DNA of 64,000 nt from JAEZDR01 sp039811185. GTDB lineage: Bacteria > Bacteroidota > Bacteroidia > Chitinophagales > Chitinophagaceae. Made by a program: the position numbers and the translations under genes. This document shows, in pieces, positions 17,162 through 26,467 of this stretch (positions within the stretch are counted from its first letter, which is position 1; each line of letters begins with the position of its first letter). The stretch is from NCBI GenBank assembly GCA_039811185.1, contig JBDHYF010000002.1, positions 124,001-188,000 of the forward strand, in the 5' to 3' direction. Below the pieces are notes generated by a model. The model saw only the letters and a program-made list of their open reading frames with translations. It searched no databases and had not been told where the DNA came from.

Positions 17162-18460
17162 ATGTTTATACCTAAATGCCCGATTATGCGATTTGTGATA
17201 GTGACGGCTTTTCTCGTTTTTTATTTTGCCGCTAATGCTGCCGAGCCCGATAAAATTTATAACGAAAACATTCACTCAGTTCAACTTTTTTTGGCGGGAA
17301 ACCCGATGACTTATCCGGTAATCCAGCCGCTCGAAACCAATAAAATGCAGTTGGAGTTCGACGACCTTACAGCCAACATCGACAATTATTACTATGCCTA
17401 TCAGTTGTGCGATGCCAACTGGCAGCCCGTGGATTTGAGTCCATTCGATTACGTAAAAGGGTTTACGCAAAATCGGCTCAGCTTGTATCGCGTTTCGTCT
17501 ATTGCCTCTACCAAGTACATTCATTATAGCGCTTCCCTTCCGGAGCGAAACAGCCTGCCTTCCAAAACAGGAAATTATCTGCTTAAAGTTTTCCGGAATG
17601 GCGACACTACACAACTTGCTTTTACCAAAAGATTTTTGGTAACCGATAACGCTGTAAACGTTGCAGCACGCATGGTACAGGCGTTTAATCCCCAATATTT
17701 TCGCACTCATCATAAAATACAATTTACGGTCGATCAAACAAAGTTGAATGTGGTAAACGTGGCGTCGCAGATAAAAGTGGTAGTGATGCAGAACTGGCGG
17801 TGGGACAATGCGAAAACGGGCGTGCAGCCCACTTTTATAAAAGGCAATCTGCTTGAGTACAGCGGCGAAAACGAATTTGTTTTCCCTGCGGGAAGTGAAT
17901 ACAAATGGCTCGACATTAGAAGTTTTCGATATCAGAGCGATCGGGTAGCAAGCGTTGATAAACTTGCGAAGCCGTGGACGATAAACGTTTATCCGGATAA
18001 AGAACGAACCGATCAGCGGTATATTTTCAACACCGACCACAATGGTTTTTTCGAAATCAGTACCACAGAAAGTCTTAACCCATATTGGCAAACCGATTAT
18101 GCAAACGTCAGATTCACTTTTATTCCATCTAATCATTCGCCTTACGCGGACCGCGATGTTTTTATAGGCGGACAGTTTAATAACTACGAAAAAAACGAAA
18201 ACAGCAGAATGGTGTTTAATAGCGGGGAAGGCGTTTACGAAAAAACACTGCTTCTAAAACAAGGGTATTACAATTATTGTTACCTCACACAGTCCACAAA
18301 AGACGGAAGCATCAACTTTACAGATCAGAATTTTTGGGATACTGAAAACGAATACACCGTGCTTGTTTATTACAAGCCGTTGAGTGGGCGTAGCGACGAA
18401 CTGATTTCTGTTACGAGTTTCAATTCAAAGTCGTTCGTATCGAAAGGAATCGGATTTTAG
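17162..18460 (+). CDS. Type IX secretion system Plug-like protein (DUF5103)
   Basis: This 432-residue secreted protein has a signal peptide ending in AANA and the DUF5103 pattern: NENIHSVQLFLAGNPMTYPV near residue 35, YYYAYQLCDANW near residue 75, FVFPAGSEYKWLDIRSFRY near residue 240, and a C-terminal domain with FIGGQFNNYE. DUF5103 was identified as the Plug protein that blocks the SprA translocon pore of the type IX secretion system from the periplasmic side. The ATG at 17162 is used; the ATG at 17186 gives a more compact signal peptide and may be the true start. It supports a T9SS in this organism. Confidence 0.85.
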   Translation: MFIPKCPIMRFVIVTAFLVFYFAANAAEPDKIYNENIHSVQLFLAGNPMTYPVIQPLETNKMQLEFDDLTANIDNYYYAYQLCDANWQPVDLSPFDYVKGFTQNRLSLYRVSSIASTKYIHYSASLPERNSLPSKTGNYLLKVFRNGDTTQLAFTKRFLVTDNAVNVAARMVQAFNPQYFRTHHKIQFTVDQTKLNVVNVASQIKVVVMQNWRWDNAKTGVQPTFIKGNLLEYSGENEFVFPAGSEYKWLDIRSFRYQSDRVASVDKLAKPWTINVYPDKERTDQRYIFNTDHNGFFEISTTESLNPYWQTDYANVRFTFIPSNHSPYADRDVFIGGQFNNYEKNENSRMVFNSGEGVYEKTLLLKQGYYNYCYLTQSTKDGSINFTDQNFWDTENEYTVLVYYKPLSGRSDELISVTSFNSKSFVSKGIGF

Positions 18461-18508
18461 TTTATAAAAATCTTAAACAAATTCTTTCATTAAATGGGCG
18501 GCGTTTGC

Positions 18509-18516
18509 TATTTTTG
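18509..18516 (+). promoter_or_regulatory. Promoter -7 element of the SRP RNA gene
   Basis: TATTTTTG is a full TAnnTTTG match. Its last base is 5 nt before the predicted 5' end of the SRP RNA at 18521, the expected spacing for a start site. The -33 region (TTTC at 18485-18488) is only a partial match. Confidence 0.7.
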
Positions 18517-18520
18517 CCCC

Positions 18521-18615
18521 GGCAGGTCTTGCACGACCAGCTCCTGTTGAAACTCCCCAGGGTCGGAAGACAGCAAGGATAAACGGTTGTAGCGGTGCGA
18601 TGTAAGTAATCTGCC
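18521..18615 (+). ncRNA. ffs: Signal recognition particle RNA (4.5S-type)
   Basis: About 95 nt fold as a bacterial small SRP RNA. The ends pair (GGCAGGT at 18521-18527 with ATCTGCC at 18609-18615), and the conserved domain IV core GGTCGGAAGACAGCAAGG is at 18561-18578, containing the GGAA tetraloop region and the AGCA internal loop contacted by Ffh. A T-run follows the closing helix and would terminate transcription. It lies between the Plug gene and the convergent ruvC gene and has its own promoter box. Confidence 0.93.
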
Positions 18616-18622
18616 ATTTTTT
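18609..18622 (+). terminator. Terminator tail of the SRP RNA
   Basis: The closing helix of the RNA (GGCAG with CTGCC) is followed at once by ATTTTTTA, so the RNA's own terminal stem acts as an intrinsic terminator. The ruvC stop codon on the other strand begins at 18621. Confidence 0.6.
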
Positions 18623-19181
18623 ATGTCCGTACTTTATCCGGATTCTTTAAAATAAATTCCTTCCAGTCTTTTGTTTTTGATGTGTTGAGTTTTGTGCGGT
18701 TGCCGTTTTCGTAATGATGGCAGAGTGCTACTGCAAGCGCATCTGTTGCATCGTAATACTGCGGTTTTTCCTGAAGTTTTAAGATGGTTTGCAGCATCTT
18801 CCAGACTTGTTCTTTATTCGCATTTCCGTTTCCCGTTATTACTTGTTTTATTCTTTTTGGCGAGTATTCGGTTACTTCAACGGCGGCTTGTATTGCGGCC
18901 GCAATGGCCACACCCTGCGCCCTGCCCAGCTTCAACATGCTTTGTACGTTTTTTCCAAAAAATGGCGCCTCAATAGCAAAGTAGTCCGGACGATATTCCG
19001 CTACCAACATCGAAACTTTGTTGTGAATGTGCTGCAGTTTTTGGTAGCTGTCCTTCTGCGATGAAAGCTTCAGTACATCCATCTGTACCAAACCGGCTTT
19101 ATTTCCGCTTATTTCAATTACCGCATAGCCCATCAGAATGGTTCCCGGATCAATACCCAGAATTATTTTGCTTTCGTTCAC
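18621..19181 (-). CDS. ruvC: Crossover junction endodeoxyribonuclease RuvC
   Basis: RuvC cuts Holliday junctions during recombination repair. The 186-residue protein shows the RNase H-like acidic site: D11 in LGIDPGT, the glutamate in AIEAPFFGKN near residue 71, and YDATDALAVALCHH near residue 145 supplying the last two aspartates. Length is slightly above the usual 170-180 because of a lysine-rich tail. No ruvA or ruvB is near. It is convergent with the SRP RNA. Confidence 0.95.
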   Translation of the reverse strand: MNESKIILGIDPGTILMGYAVIEISGNKAGLVQMDVLKLSSQKDSYQKLQHIHNKVSMLVAEYRPDYFAIEAPFFGKNVQSMLKLGRAQGVAIAAAIQAAVEVTEYSPKRIKQVITGNGNANKEQVWKMLQTILKLQEKPQYYDATDALAVALCHHYENGNRTKLNTSKTKDWKEFILKNPDKVRT

Positions 19182-19270
19182 GCTGTGAAGTTATTGCCTA
19201 TTTCCAATGTGCATCTAATGAAACAACAAATTCGTTTTAAATTGATTTATTTTGTTTCAACATCAGCACT

Positions 19271-20260
19271 GTGAACAAAAAAAGAGTAAAGGTTGTAATC
19301 AATTATATTCTTGGGCCGTTGTTATTTCTTTTCCTCAGCTACTCCATATTTAATCAGATAAAACATCAGGACAACCTTGAGCAGTCGTGGAAAGCCATTG
19401 TTTCGTCCCTTACCGGTACGGACGCTTGGAAGCTTTACGCAGTTGTGCTGCTCAGTGTTTTAAACTGGGGACTCGAAAGCAGGAAATGGCAAATACTCGT
19501 AAAACCTATTCAGGAAATCTCTTTCTTAAAAGCCTTTAAAGCCATATTAACCGGGTTAAGCCTGTCGCTTTTTATTCCTAACCGGCTGGGCGAATACCTC
19601 GGCCGGATGCTTTTTATGAACGAAGGAAATAAACTCCGTTCCATTGCGCTAACTGTGGTAGGCAGTATCAGCCAGATTATTGTGACTTTAATTTGTGGAC
19701 TTACGGGTTTTGTTTTTCTGAGGAAGTTATTGATGGATAGTTTTATTGGCGAATGGGCCGGTAAAATTTTTTGGATAAACGCAATCATCGTAATCGTTGC
19801 ACTCGTTAGCTTCTTGTTGCTGCTGCTGTACTTCAAACTAAAAAAAGTTGTTCAGTGGTTTGGAAACTGGAAGCTGGTACAGCGCCTTCAGTTCTTTATC
19901 GAGCACGTTAAAGACTTCAACGCCTTCACATTAACAACAATTTTAAGATTGTCGTTTTTACGATACGTAGTGTTTATAGTCCAATACATTCTTTTATTTC
20001 AGCTCTTTGGTGTGGGCATTCCGTTACCCGAAATGGCGCTGATGGTGAGTGTACTTTTTTTGGTGCTGATAATTGTGCCAACGCTTCCCATTGCCGATGT
20101 AGGAGTAAGAGGTGAAATAGGAATCCAGCTTTTTGGCTTATTAAGTGCTAATAATGTAGGTATACTCGCCGCCGCAGCAGGTATCTGGCTTATTAATTTA
20201 ATAGTTCCTGCTATTGCCGGCGCCTTGTTTATATTAAGCGTAAAATTATTTGACCGATGA
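19271..20260 (+). CDS. Flippase-like integral membrane protein (UPF0104/LPG synthase TM family)
   Basis: This 329-residue polytopic protein has about eight membrane segments and the family-typical SLSLFIPNRLGEYLGRML region near residue 97, followed by VVGSISQIIVTL and, near the C-terminus, LPIADVGVRGEIGIQLFG. The family is related to the membrane part of lysylphosphatidylglycerol synthase and is thought to move lipids. No synthase domain is attached. Translation begins at GTG; no in-frame ATG is available upstream. The stop overlaps the next gene's start (ATGA at 20257-20260), so the two are coupled. Confidence 0.85.
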   Translation: MNKKRVKVVINYILGPLLFLFLSYSIFNQIKHQDNLEQSWKAIVSSLTGTDAWKLYAVVLLSVLNWGLESRKWQILVKPIQEISFLKAFKAILTGLSLSLFIPNRLGEYLGRMLFMNEGNKLRSIALTVVGSISQIIVTLICGLTGFVFLRKLLMDSFIGEWAGKIFWINAIIVIVALVSFLLLLLYFKLKKVVQWFGNWKLVQRLQFFIEHVKDFNAFTLTTILRLSFLRYVVFIVQYILLFQLFGVGIPLPEMALMVSVLFLVLIIVPTLPIADVGVRGEIGIQLFGLLSANNVGILAAAAGIWLINLIVPAIAGALFILSVKLFDR

Positions 20261-21048
20261 AACAAAAACTATTGATCTTTCTCTTTTCTTCTTTATTGTA
20301 CTTGCCACTTAGGGCCGGAAACGATTTTTGTGGCATTAAAAATACCGCATTTCAGGCCGGTGAAAATATTACTTACACAGTATTTTATAATGTTGTGGGC
20401 ATTTACGTAAATGCAGGCACTGCAAACTTTGCCACCTCACTTACCAGAATGAATAACAAGCCGGTTTATCACATTGTAGGTACGGGTACCTCAAACTCGA
20501 GTTACGACTGGATATTTAAAGTGAGAGACCGTTATGAAACCTTCATCGACACGGCAACGCTGCAACCTTATAAATTTATCCGAAATATTGATGAAGGCGG
20601 ATATAAAGCGCACGAAGACATCACCTTTAATCAGGAAACAAATACGGCTATTACGAACAAAGGAGTGTATAAGGTTCCCGAATGTGTGCAGGATGTGGTA
20701 AGCGCAATTTATTATGCACGGAACATCGACTTCAGCAAATACAAATACAACGATCAGATTCCGTTTAACATGTTTCTCGACAACAATGTTTACAACATGT
20801 ACATCCGCTACCTCGGAAAAGAAACCATCAAAACAAAATACGGAAAATTCCGTGCAATTAAGTTTAAGCCATTGCTGGTAAAAGGTACCATATTCGAGGG
20901 AGGGGAGAAGATGACTGTTTGGGTTACAGACGATCAGAACAAAATTCCTATCCGCATTGAAAGTCCGATTGTGGTGGGAAGCGTTAAGGTAGATATGATG
21001 GGTTATCGAAACCTGCGCTATCCGCTCACATCATTGGTTAGCTGGTAA
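20257..21048 (+). CDS. Secreted DUF3108 protein
   Basis: The 263-residue protein has an N-terminal signal peptide (LLIFLFSSLLYLPLRAG) and the DUF3108 pattern: FQAGENITYTVFYNVVGIYV near residue 32, SSYDWIFKVRDRYETFID near 87, and TVWVTDDQNKIPIRIESPIVVGSV near residue 222. It is predicted to be a periplasmic beta-rich protein, a fold shared with some polysaccharide-assembly lipoproteins; function is unknown. It overlaps the flippase-like gene by 4 nt and the convergent histidine kinase gene by 18 nt. Confidence 0.88.
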   Translation: MKQKLLIFLFSSLLYLPLRAGNDFCGIKNTAFQAGENITYTVFYNVVGIYVNAGTANFATSLTRMNNKPVYHIVGTGTSNSSYDWIFKVRDRYETFIDTATLQPYKFIRNIDEGGYKAHEDITFNQETNTAITNKGVYKVPECVQDVVSAIYYARNIDFSKYKYNDQIPFNMFLDNNVYNMYIRYLGKETIKTKYGKFRAIKFKPLLVKGTIFEGGEKMTVWVTDDQNKIPIRIESPIVVGSVKVDMMGYRNLRYPLTSLVSW

Positions 21049-22188
21049 TAGTTTAGATAGTTGCACCACAGCCGTTGCACCTTTTTGATTGGGTGATGCT
21101 ATTTTAATTGAACCGTTAATCAGCACCAGATATTCTTTCAGCAAAATCAGCCCCAGCCCGCTGCCATGTTCGTTACGGGTGCCGGGCACAGAATAGTTTT
21201 TTCCTGAATTAAATAAATGAGAGATGGTCCATTCGTCGATTCCGGTTCCTGTATCCCAAATGGTGAACAAATAGTGATTGCTGGTTTCTTCCAGTTGGAT
21301 ATTGATGATGCCCTCTTCGGTAAACTTTACTGAGTTATCGATTAAGGTGGAGATGATAAAAGTAAGTGCGCATTCAGAATAAGGGATGTTTACAGGAAGC
21401 ACTTTGTTGATGAAAATGATTTTCTTTTCATGCGCCCGTGGTTGAAACTGCTCAATTACCTTTTCTACCACCATCCTTGCATTGCTCGATTCGGAGTTTA
21501 GCTTTGCACTTTTGTTATGAAGGTTGCTAAAGTCGATGACATTTGCCAACATCTTAATGGCCGCTTCTACTTGTTTGGACGCCATTGCAAACATCTCGTC
21601 GGCCTCTTCGTCGTTAATGATGCCTTCGTGTTTGAGGTCGAAGACGGATTGTATGGATGCGAATGGATTTCTCACATCATGCGCGAGAACCGACACCAGG
21701 CGCCTTTGTAACCGCCGGCACTTTTCCAGTTCATTTCGAAAATACTGCGAGTTATACTGACTCAATATTTTTTCGCCAACCAGCTTCATCAACATTTTTT
21801 TCTCCGCTGAAAAAGGCACCTCTTCTTCGTGTAGTACACAAATAAATCCGGCGCTGCCGCCCATTTTTATTTTCTGTAAAGCAAAATACTTCAGGTAGTT
21901 TCCCGAGTCGGATGTTTCGTCCAGAAAATCTGCATTACTGTTCGAGTCTGCCCATTCATCGCTTCCGGAAAAAAAAACGCGGAGCGCATCGGCCTTCAGT
22001 ACATTCTTGAACGGAACGAAAGTGGTGCTCACAATTTTTGCATTCCCGCCTTCGTAAAGGGCTGTAAAGCAAAACGAAACACCGAGTTTATCGGCCGCTT
22101 CATTCGCATACACATTCAGGTTTATTATCTCAGTTTCAACACTGCCCGGCGGAAACAACGGCTCGCTTTTAAACATCGGAAGAAACAT
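21031..22188 (-). CDS. Soluble sensor histidine kinase
   Basis: This 385-residue protein has no membrane helix. Residues 1-150 look like a GAF-type sensor domain. The HisKA dimerisation box is SVLAHDVRNPF with phospho-acceptor H170, and the HATPase domain shows the N box IDNSVKFTEEG, G1 WDTGTGID and G2 GSGLGLILLKEYL. It is expected to autophosphorylate and signal to a response regulator, but none is encoded nearby, so it is an orphan kinase with unknown signal. A perfect TAnnTTTG box precedes it. Its 3' end overlaps the DUF3108 gene by 18 nt. Confidence 0.92.
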   Translation of the reverse strand: MFLPMFKSEPLFPPGSVETEIINLNVYANEAADKLGVSFCFTALYEGGNAKIVSTTFVPFKNVLKADALRVFFSGSDEWADSNSNADFLDETSDSGNYLKYFALQKIKMGGSAGFICVLHEEEVPFSAEKKMLMKLVGEKILSQYNSQYFRNELEKCRRLQRRLVSVLAHDVRNPFASIQSVFDLKHEGIINDEEADEMFAMASKQVEAAIKMLANVIDFSNLHNKSAKLNSESSNARMVVEKVIEQFQPRAHEKKIIFINKVLPVNIPYSECALTFIISTLIDNSVKFTEEGIINIQLEETSNHYLFTIWDTGTGIDEWTISHLFNSGKNYSVPGTRNEHGSGLGLILLKEYLVLINGSIKIASPNQKGATAVVQLSKLLPANQ

Positions 22189-22201
22189 TCGTTATTGCCT
22201 G

Positions 22202-22209
22202 CAAATGTA
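22202..22209 (-). promoter_or_regulatory. Candidate -7 promoter element of the histidine kinase gene
   Basis: On the minus strand this reads TACATTTG, a full TAnnTTTG match, 13 nt upstream of the ATG at 22188. No -33 TTTG is evident. The rest of the divergent intergenic region (22189-22335) holds no gene. Confidence 0.38.
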
Positions 22210-22335
22210 TTGCGAAACAACATCTGGCGGCGGCTTCTGCGGGCTTATCTACAAAATGAGCAAACTCATCAATCTTAATAAAATATTCAGAATTTAAACA
22301 CATTATATTTACAGATAATAGTTCAATAACAGTTT

Positions 22336-23382
22336 ATGAGGCTATATTTTCAGCTTTGTTTTCCGATCCTTCTTCTCTTTTCCTGTAAAACCAAGAGCAA
22401 AGATGCCGATACAAAAATGCCGCCGCCGCGCCCCGTTACCAATGTGGAAGTAATAATAGCAAAGCCGCAGTCGCTTTCCGGCACGGTTGAGGCTAACGGG
22501 ACGGTTATTGCAGCGGAGTCGGTAGAACTTAAGTCGGAAATTAATGGCCGCATCACTTATCTGCACATTCCTGAAGGGAAAACGATAGCTCGCGGAACGG
22601 TTATCGCCCGCATTAACGACGCAGACATCAAAGCGCAAATTCAAAAGAGCCGTGCCCAGCTTGCGCTTGCCGAAAAAACGGCCGAGCGATTTAAAAAACT
22701 TGCCGATATCGGCGGCCTCAGCCAAAGCGAGTATGATGTGGCGGTGAGTGAAATTGCCACTATTAAAGCTGAGATAAATTACCAGTATGCACAGCTCGAA
22801 AAAACCGTTATTAAAGCACCTTTCAGCGGCGTGGTAGGCCTGCGCAATGTGAGTGCGGGTGCGTACGTGAGCCCTTCTACCGTGCTGGCAACGCTGCAAA
22901 AAACCACAGAGGTAAATATCGATTTTACGCTTCCGCAAACCTTCGTTTCAAGCATTAAAACCGGTTTAAAAGTTAAGGTGGTTACTGCCGACAACCGCGA
23001 GCTGAATGCCACCATTATTGCTATTGAGCCTTTAGTGGAAGCGAGTACCCGCAACGTTAAAGTGCGGGCAACGTTGAATAATGCGGCAATCAGTCCCGGT
23101 GCATTCGTAAAAGTTTACATACAAACCGATGACAATAAACCGGTAATTCTTGTACCCGCCAACGCAATTATTCCCGAATCGAACGGAAAGAAACTGATTG
23201 TGGTGAAAGCAGGCAAGGCCGAATTGGTAACGATTGAAACCGGAGTACGAAAAGAAGCACTTGTTGCCGTGAAAGACGGGATTGAAACGGGCGATTCTGT
23301 TGTGGTAAGCGGTGTGTTATTTGCCAAGCCGGGCGCGCCGGTTAATGTGAAGGCGGTGGTTGACATTGAAAAGTTTAAATAA
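22336..23382 (+). CDS. RND efflux periplasmic adaptor (lipoprotein, MFP family)
   Basis: This 348-residue adaptor bridges the inner-membrane RND pump and the outer-membrane channel. The signal is a lipoprotein type (FPILLLFSC, lipidated cysteine near residue 17). The barrel-sandwich hybrid halves are VELKSEINGRITYLHIPEGK near residue 65 and ATIKAEINYQY to TVIKAPFSGVVGLRN near residue 160, with a short coiled-coil hairpin between them, then beta-barrel and membrane-proximal domains. It is the first gene of an adaptor-pump-channel operon, 13 nt before the pump. Confidence 0.94.
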   Translation: MRLYFQLCFPILLLFSCKTKSKDADTKMPPPRPVTNVEVIIAKPQSLSGTVEANGTVIAAESVELKSEINGRITYLHIPEGKTIARGTVIARINDADIKAQIQKSRAQLALAEKTAERFKKLADIGGLSQSEYDVAVSEIATIKAEINYQYAQLEKTVIKAPFSGVVGLRNVSAGAYVSPSTVLATLQKTTEVNIDFTLPQTFVSSIKTGLKVKVVTADNRELNATIIAIEPLVEASTRNVKVRATLNNAAISPGAFVKVYIQTDDNKPVILVPANAIIPESNGKKLIVVKAGKAELVTIETGVRKEALVAVKDGIETGDSVVVSGVLFAKPGAPVNVKAVVDIEKFK

Positions 23383-23395
23383 AGATTTTTAGCGA

Positions 23396-26300
23396 ATGAA
23401 TATTTCGGAGCTGTCGTTGAAGCGGCCGGTGCTTGCCACCGTAATGAATATAGCAATTCTGTTGTTTGGAATAGTGGGTTATACCTTTCTTTCCGTTAGA
23501 GAATATCCGGCTGTTGATCCGCCCATCATTAATGTGCGCACAAGCTATACGGGCGCCAGTGCCGACATTATTGAAACCCAGATTACCGAGCCGCTCGAAA
23601 AAAGGATTAACGGCATTCAGGGTATCCGCACAATTTCGTCGTCCAGCTCGGTGGGCGCCAGCAATATTACCGTTGAGTTTAATCTTGGTGTTGATTTGGA
23701 AGCCGCCGCAAACGATGTGCGCGACAAAGTTAGCCAGGCCATTCGAAACCTGCCACAGGATATAGATGCTGCTCCCGTAGTGAGTAAGGCAGATGCCAAC
23801 AGCGATTTTATATTACTGCTCGCCATTCAAAGCCCAAGCAAAGGACTGCTGGAGTTAAGCGACTACGCTGAAAACGTATTACAGGAACGTCTGCAAACCA
23901 TCAGCGATGTGAGTGCAGTAAATATTTTCGGGCAGAAGCGCTTTAGTATGCGCATTTGGCTTAGCCCCGATAAAATGAACGCCGCCGGCGTCAGCTTCAC
24001 CGATATTCAAAACACGCTTAACAAAGAAAATGTTGAAATTCCGTCGGGGAAAATTTATGGCGATAATACCGAGCTTACCATCCGGACGCTTGGCCGCCTT
24101 TCCACAGAAGACGACTTCAACAACCTGATCATAAAGGAAGATGCCAGCGGTATTATCCGCCTGTCAGACATTGCTAAAGTTGAGCTCGGCCCGGAAAACG
24201 AAGAGTTCAGTTGGAAATTCAACGGCGTGCATGGTGTGGGGCTGGCGGTAATTCCGCAACCCGGCGCAAACTATATCGACATAGCAAACGAGTTTTATAA
24301 GCGCCTCGACGATATTCAGCGAAGCAGTAAAAGTGATATCGTGTTTAATGTATTAATCGACAATACAAAAAACATTAACCGCTCATTGCTCGAAGTAAAA
24401 GAAACGCTGGGTATTGCACTTACGCTTGTGGTGCTCGTTATTCTGTTTTTCTTCCGAAACTTTTTGGTGGCAGTGCGCCCGCTTATCGATATTCCGATAT
24501 CGTTGCTTGCCACATTCTTCATCATGTACCTCGCCGGGTTTTCTATCAACGTGCTTACGCTGCTTGCGATTGTGCTGGCAACGGGCCTTGTGGTGGACGA
24601 CGGCATTGTAGTAACGGAAAACATCTTCCGAAAACTCGAACAGGGACTGCCGATAAAGAAGGCAGCGCTCGAGGGCAGCAAAGAAATCTTCTTCGCCGTT
24701 ATCTCTACCTCTGTTACGCTTGCGGTGGTATTTCTTCCCGTTATTTTTCTGGAAGGCTTTGTGGGCAGTTTGTTTCGCGAGTTTGGGGTGGTAATTGCCG
24801 GAGCCGTTTTGGTGTCTGCCTTTGTATCATTAACCATTACACCGGTGCTGAACGTAGTGCTGAACCGGAAAGACATTCATGGTAAGTTCTACCATAAAAC
24901 CGAGCCTTTCTTTACCGGAATGGAAAACGGCTACAAAAGTTTACTAACCCGTTTTATGCGGGTGCGATATGTTGCCTGGATAACTATTGGCGTTTGTGCG
25001 GTAATTATTTATTGGCTGATGAGCACTTTGCAAAGCGAAATAGCACCGATGGAAGATAAAAGCAACATCCGTTTTTCGGTGAGTGCGCCTGAGGGAACCA
25101 GTTACGATTATATGCAGGTGATATCGGACAATATTGCCGATTACTTATACGATTCCATTCCGGAACGCGACTTTGTTTTTAATGCAACGCCATCATGGGG
25201 TGGCGGTGTAAACTCGGCCATTGCACGGATTGGACTTGTGCCGCCCGACCAGCGCGAGCGTAGCCAGAACGATATTGCCATGTCGCTTCAAAAACAATTG
25301 TCGCGCTTCAGTCAGGCAAGGGTTTTTGGTATTCAGGAACAAACCATCTCGGTAGGTTTAGGATCGAGGGGTGCGTTGCCGGTTCAGTTTATTCTTCAAA
25401 ATTTAGATTTTGAAAAGTTGAAAGAAGTGTTACCGAAGTTTTTGGAAGAAGCAAGAAAGAGCCCGGTTTTTCAGAACGTGGATGCCAATCTTAAATTCAA
25501 CAAGCCGGAGTTGCAACTTACGATCGACCGGCTGAAAGCGAAAGACCTTGGCCTTACAACTACCGACGTTGCGGGCGTGGTGCAAGCAGCTTTCAGCGGT
25601 AGAAGGCTTGCGTATTTTACCATGAACAGCAAGCAGTACGAAGTGATTGCTCAGGTTGAAAAGCCCGACAGAAGCACACCCGCTGACATTGAAAAGCTTT
25701 ATGTGGTAAACAACCGCGGTGAAAGAATTCCACTGTCGGCCGTAGTAAAACTGGAGGAGTCGAGCAATCCGCCCACACTTTATCATTACAATCGTTTCCG
25801 TTCGGCTACTGTTTCAGCTTCTCTCGCAGAAGGAATGACTATTGGAGATGGTGTAAAAGCCATGCGCGAAATTGCCGCTTCCTTACTGGATGAAAGTTTT
25901 CAAACGTCGCTCGGCGGCCCTTCCCGCGATTATGAAGAAAGCTCTTCCAATACGGCTTTTGCGTTCGGGCTTGCGCTCATACTGATTTATCTGGTGCTTG
26001 CGGCGCAGTTTGAAAGTTTTGTCGATCCCTTCATCATCATGCTAACGGTTCCGCTTGCGCTTGCAGGCGCATTGTTAAGCCTGTGGCTGTTTAATCAAAC
26101 CCTTAATATTTTTTCTCAAATCGGGATGATTATGCTGATAGGGCTCGTCACCAAAAATGGAATTTTAATTGTTGAATTTGCAAACAAAAAAAGAAAGAGC
26201 GGAATGGATAAGCTTACTGCAGTGATTGAGGCTTCTACACAGCGTTTGCGCCCTATTTTAATGACGAGCCTTGCAACCGCTTTAGGCGCGCTGCCCATTG

Positions 26301-26461
26301 CATTAAGCTTCGGCGCAGCAGCAACCAGCCGTATCCCGCTCGGCATTGTAGTAGTTGGCGGCATCTTTTTTTCGCTCGTGCTTACGTTATTTGTTATTCC
26401 GGCGGTTTACCTCTACATCTCCGGAAAACACAAAACTGAAACCACCGAAATATCTGAATAG
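23396..26461 (+). CDS. RND multidrug efflux pump, AcrB/HAE1 family
   Basis: The 1021-residue inner-membrane transporter has the canonical 12-helix RND layout with two large periplasmic loops. The N-terminus reads LSLKRPVLATVMN, and the proton-relay aspartates are in TM4 as LVVDDGIVVTENIF near residue 400. The C-terminal half shows GIVVVGGIFFSLVLTLFVIP. Length is normal. It exports drugs or other amphiphiles with the adaptor before it and the TolC channel after it (stop and next start 6 nt apart). Substrates are unknown. No regulator is adjacent. Confidence 0.95.
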   Translation: MNISELSLKRPVLATVMNIAILLFGIVGYTFLSVREYPAVDPPIINVRTSYTGASADIIETQITEPLEKRINGIQGIRTISSSSSVGASNITVEFNLGVDLEAAANDVRDKVSQAIRNLPQDIDAAPVVSKADANSDFILLLAIQSPSKGLLELSDYAENVLQERLQTISDVSAVNIFGQKRFSMRIWLSPDKMNAAGVSFTDIQNTLNKENVEIPSGKIYGDNTELTIRTLGRLSTEDDFNNLIIKEDASGIIRLSDIAKVELGPENEEFSWKFNGVHGVGLAVIPQPGANYIDIANEFYKRLDDIQRSSKSDIVFNVLIDNTKNINRSLLEVKETLGIALTLVVLVILFFFRNFLVAVRPLIDIPISLLATFFIMYLAGFSINVLTLLAIVLATGLVVDDGIVVTENIFRKLEQGLPIKKAALEGSKEIFFAVISTSVTLAVVFLPVIFLEGFVGSLFREFGVVIAGAVLVSAFVSLTITPVLNVVLNRKDIHGKFYHKTEPFFTGMENGYKSLLTRFMRVRYVAWITIGVCAVIIYWLMSTLQSEIAPMEDKSNIRFSVSAPEGTSYDYMQVISDNIADYLYDSIPERDFVFNATPSWGGGVNSAIARIGLVPPDQRERSQNDIAMSLQKQLSRFSQARVFGIQEQTISVGLGSRGALPVQFILQNLDFEKLKEVLPKFLEEARKSPVFQNVDANLKFNKPELQLTIDRLKAKDLGLTTTDVAGVVQAAFSGRRLAYFTMNSKQYEVIAQVEKPDRSTPADIEKLYVVNNRGERIPLSAVVKLEESSNPPTLYHYNRFRSATVSASLAEGMTIGDGVKAMREIAASLLDESFQTSLGGPSRDYEESSSNTAFAFGLALILIYLVLAAQFESFVDPFIIMLTVPLALAGALLSLWLFNQTLNIFSQIGMIMLIGLVTKNGILIVEFANKKRKSGMDKLTAVIEASTQRLRPILMTSLATALGALPIALSFGAAATSRIPLGIVVVGGIFFSLVLTLFVIPAVYLYISGKHKTETTEISE

Positions 26462-26467
26462 TTGTAC

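Noticed and set aside
17276..18136. 286-residue minus-strand open frame antisense to the Plug gene
   Set aside because: Antisense shadow without a recognisable motif; the plus-strand product has a signal peptide and clear DUF5103 features.
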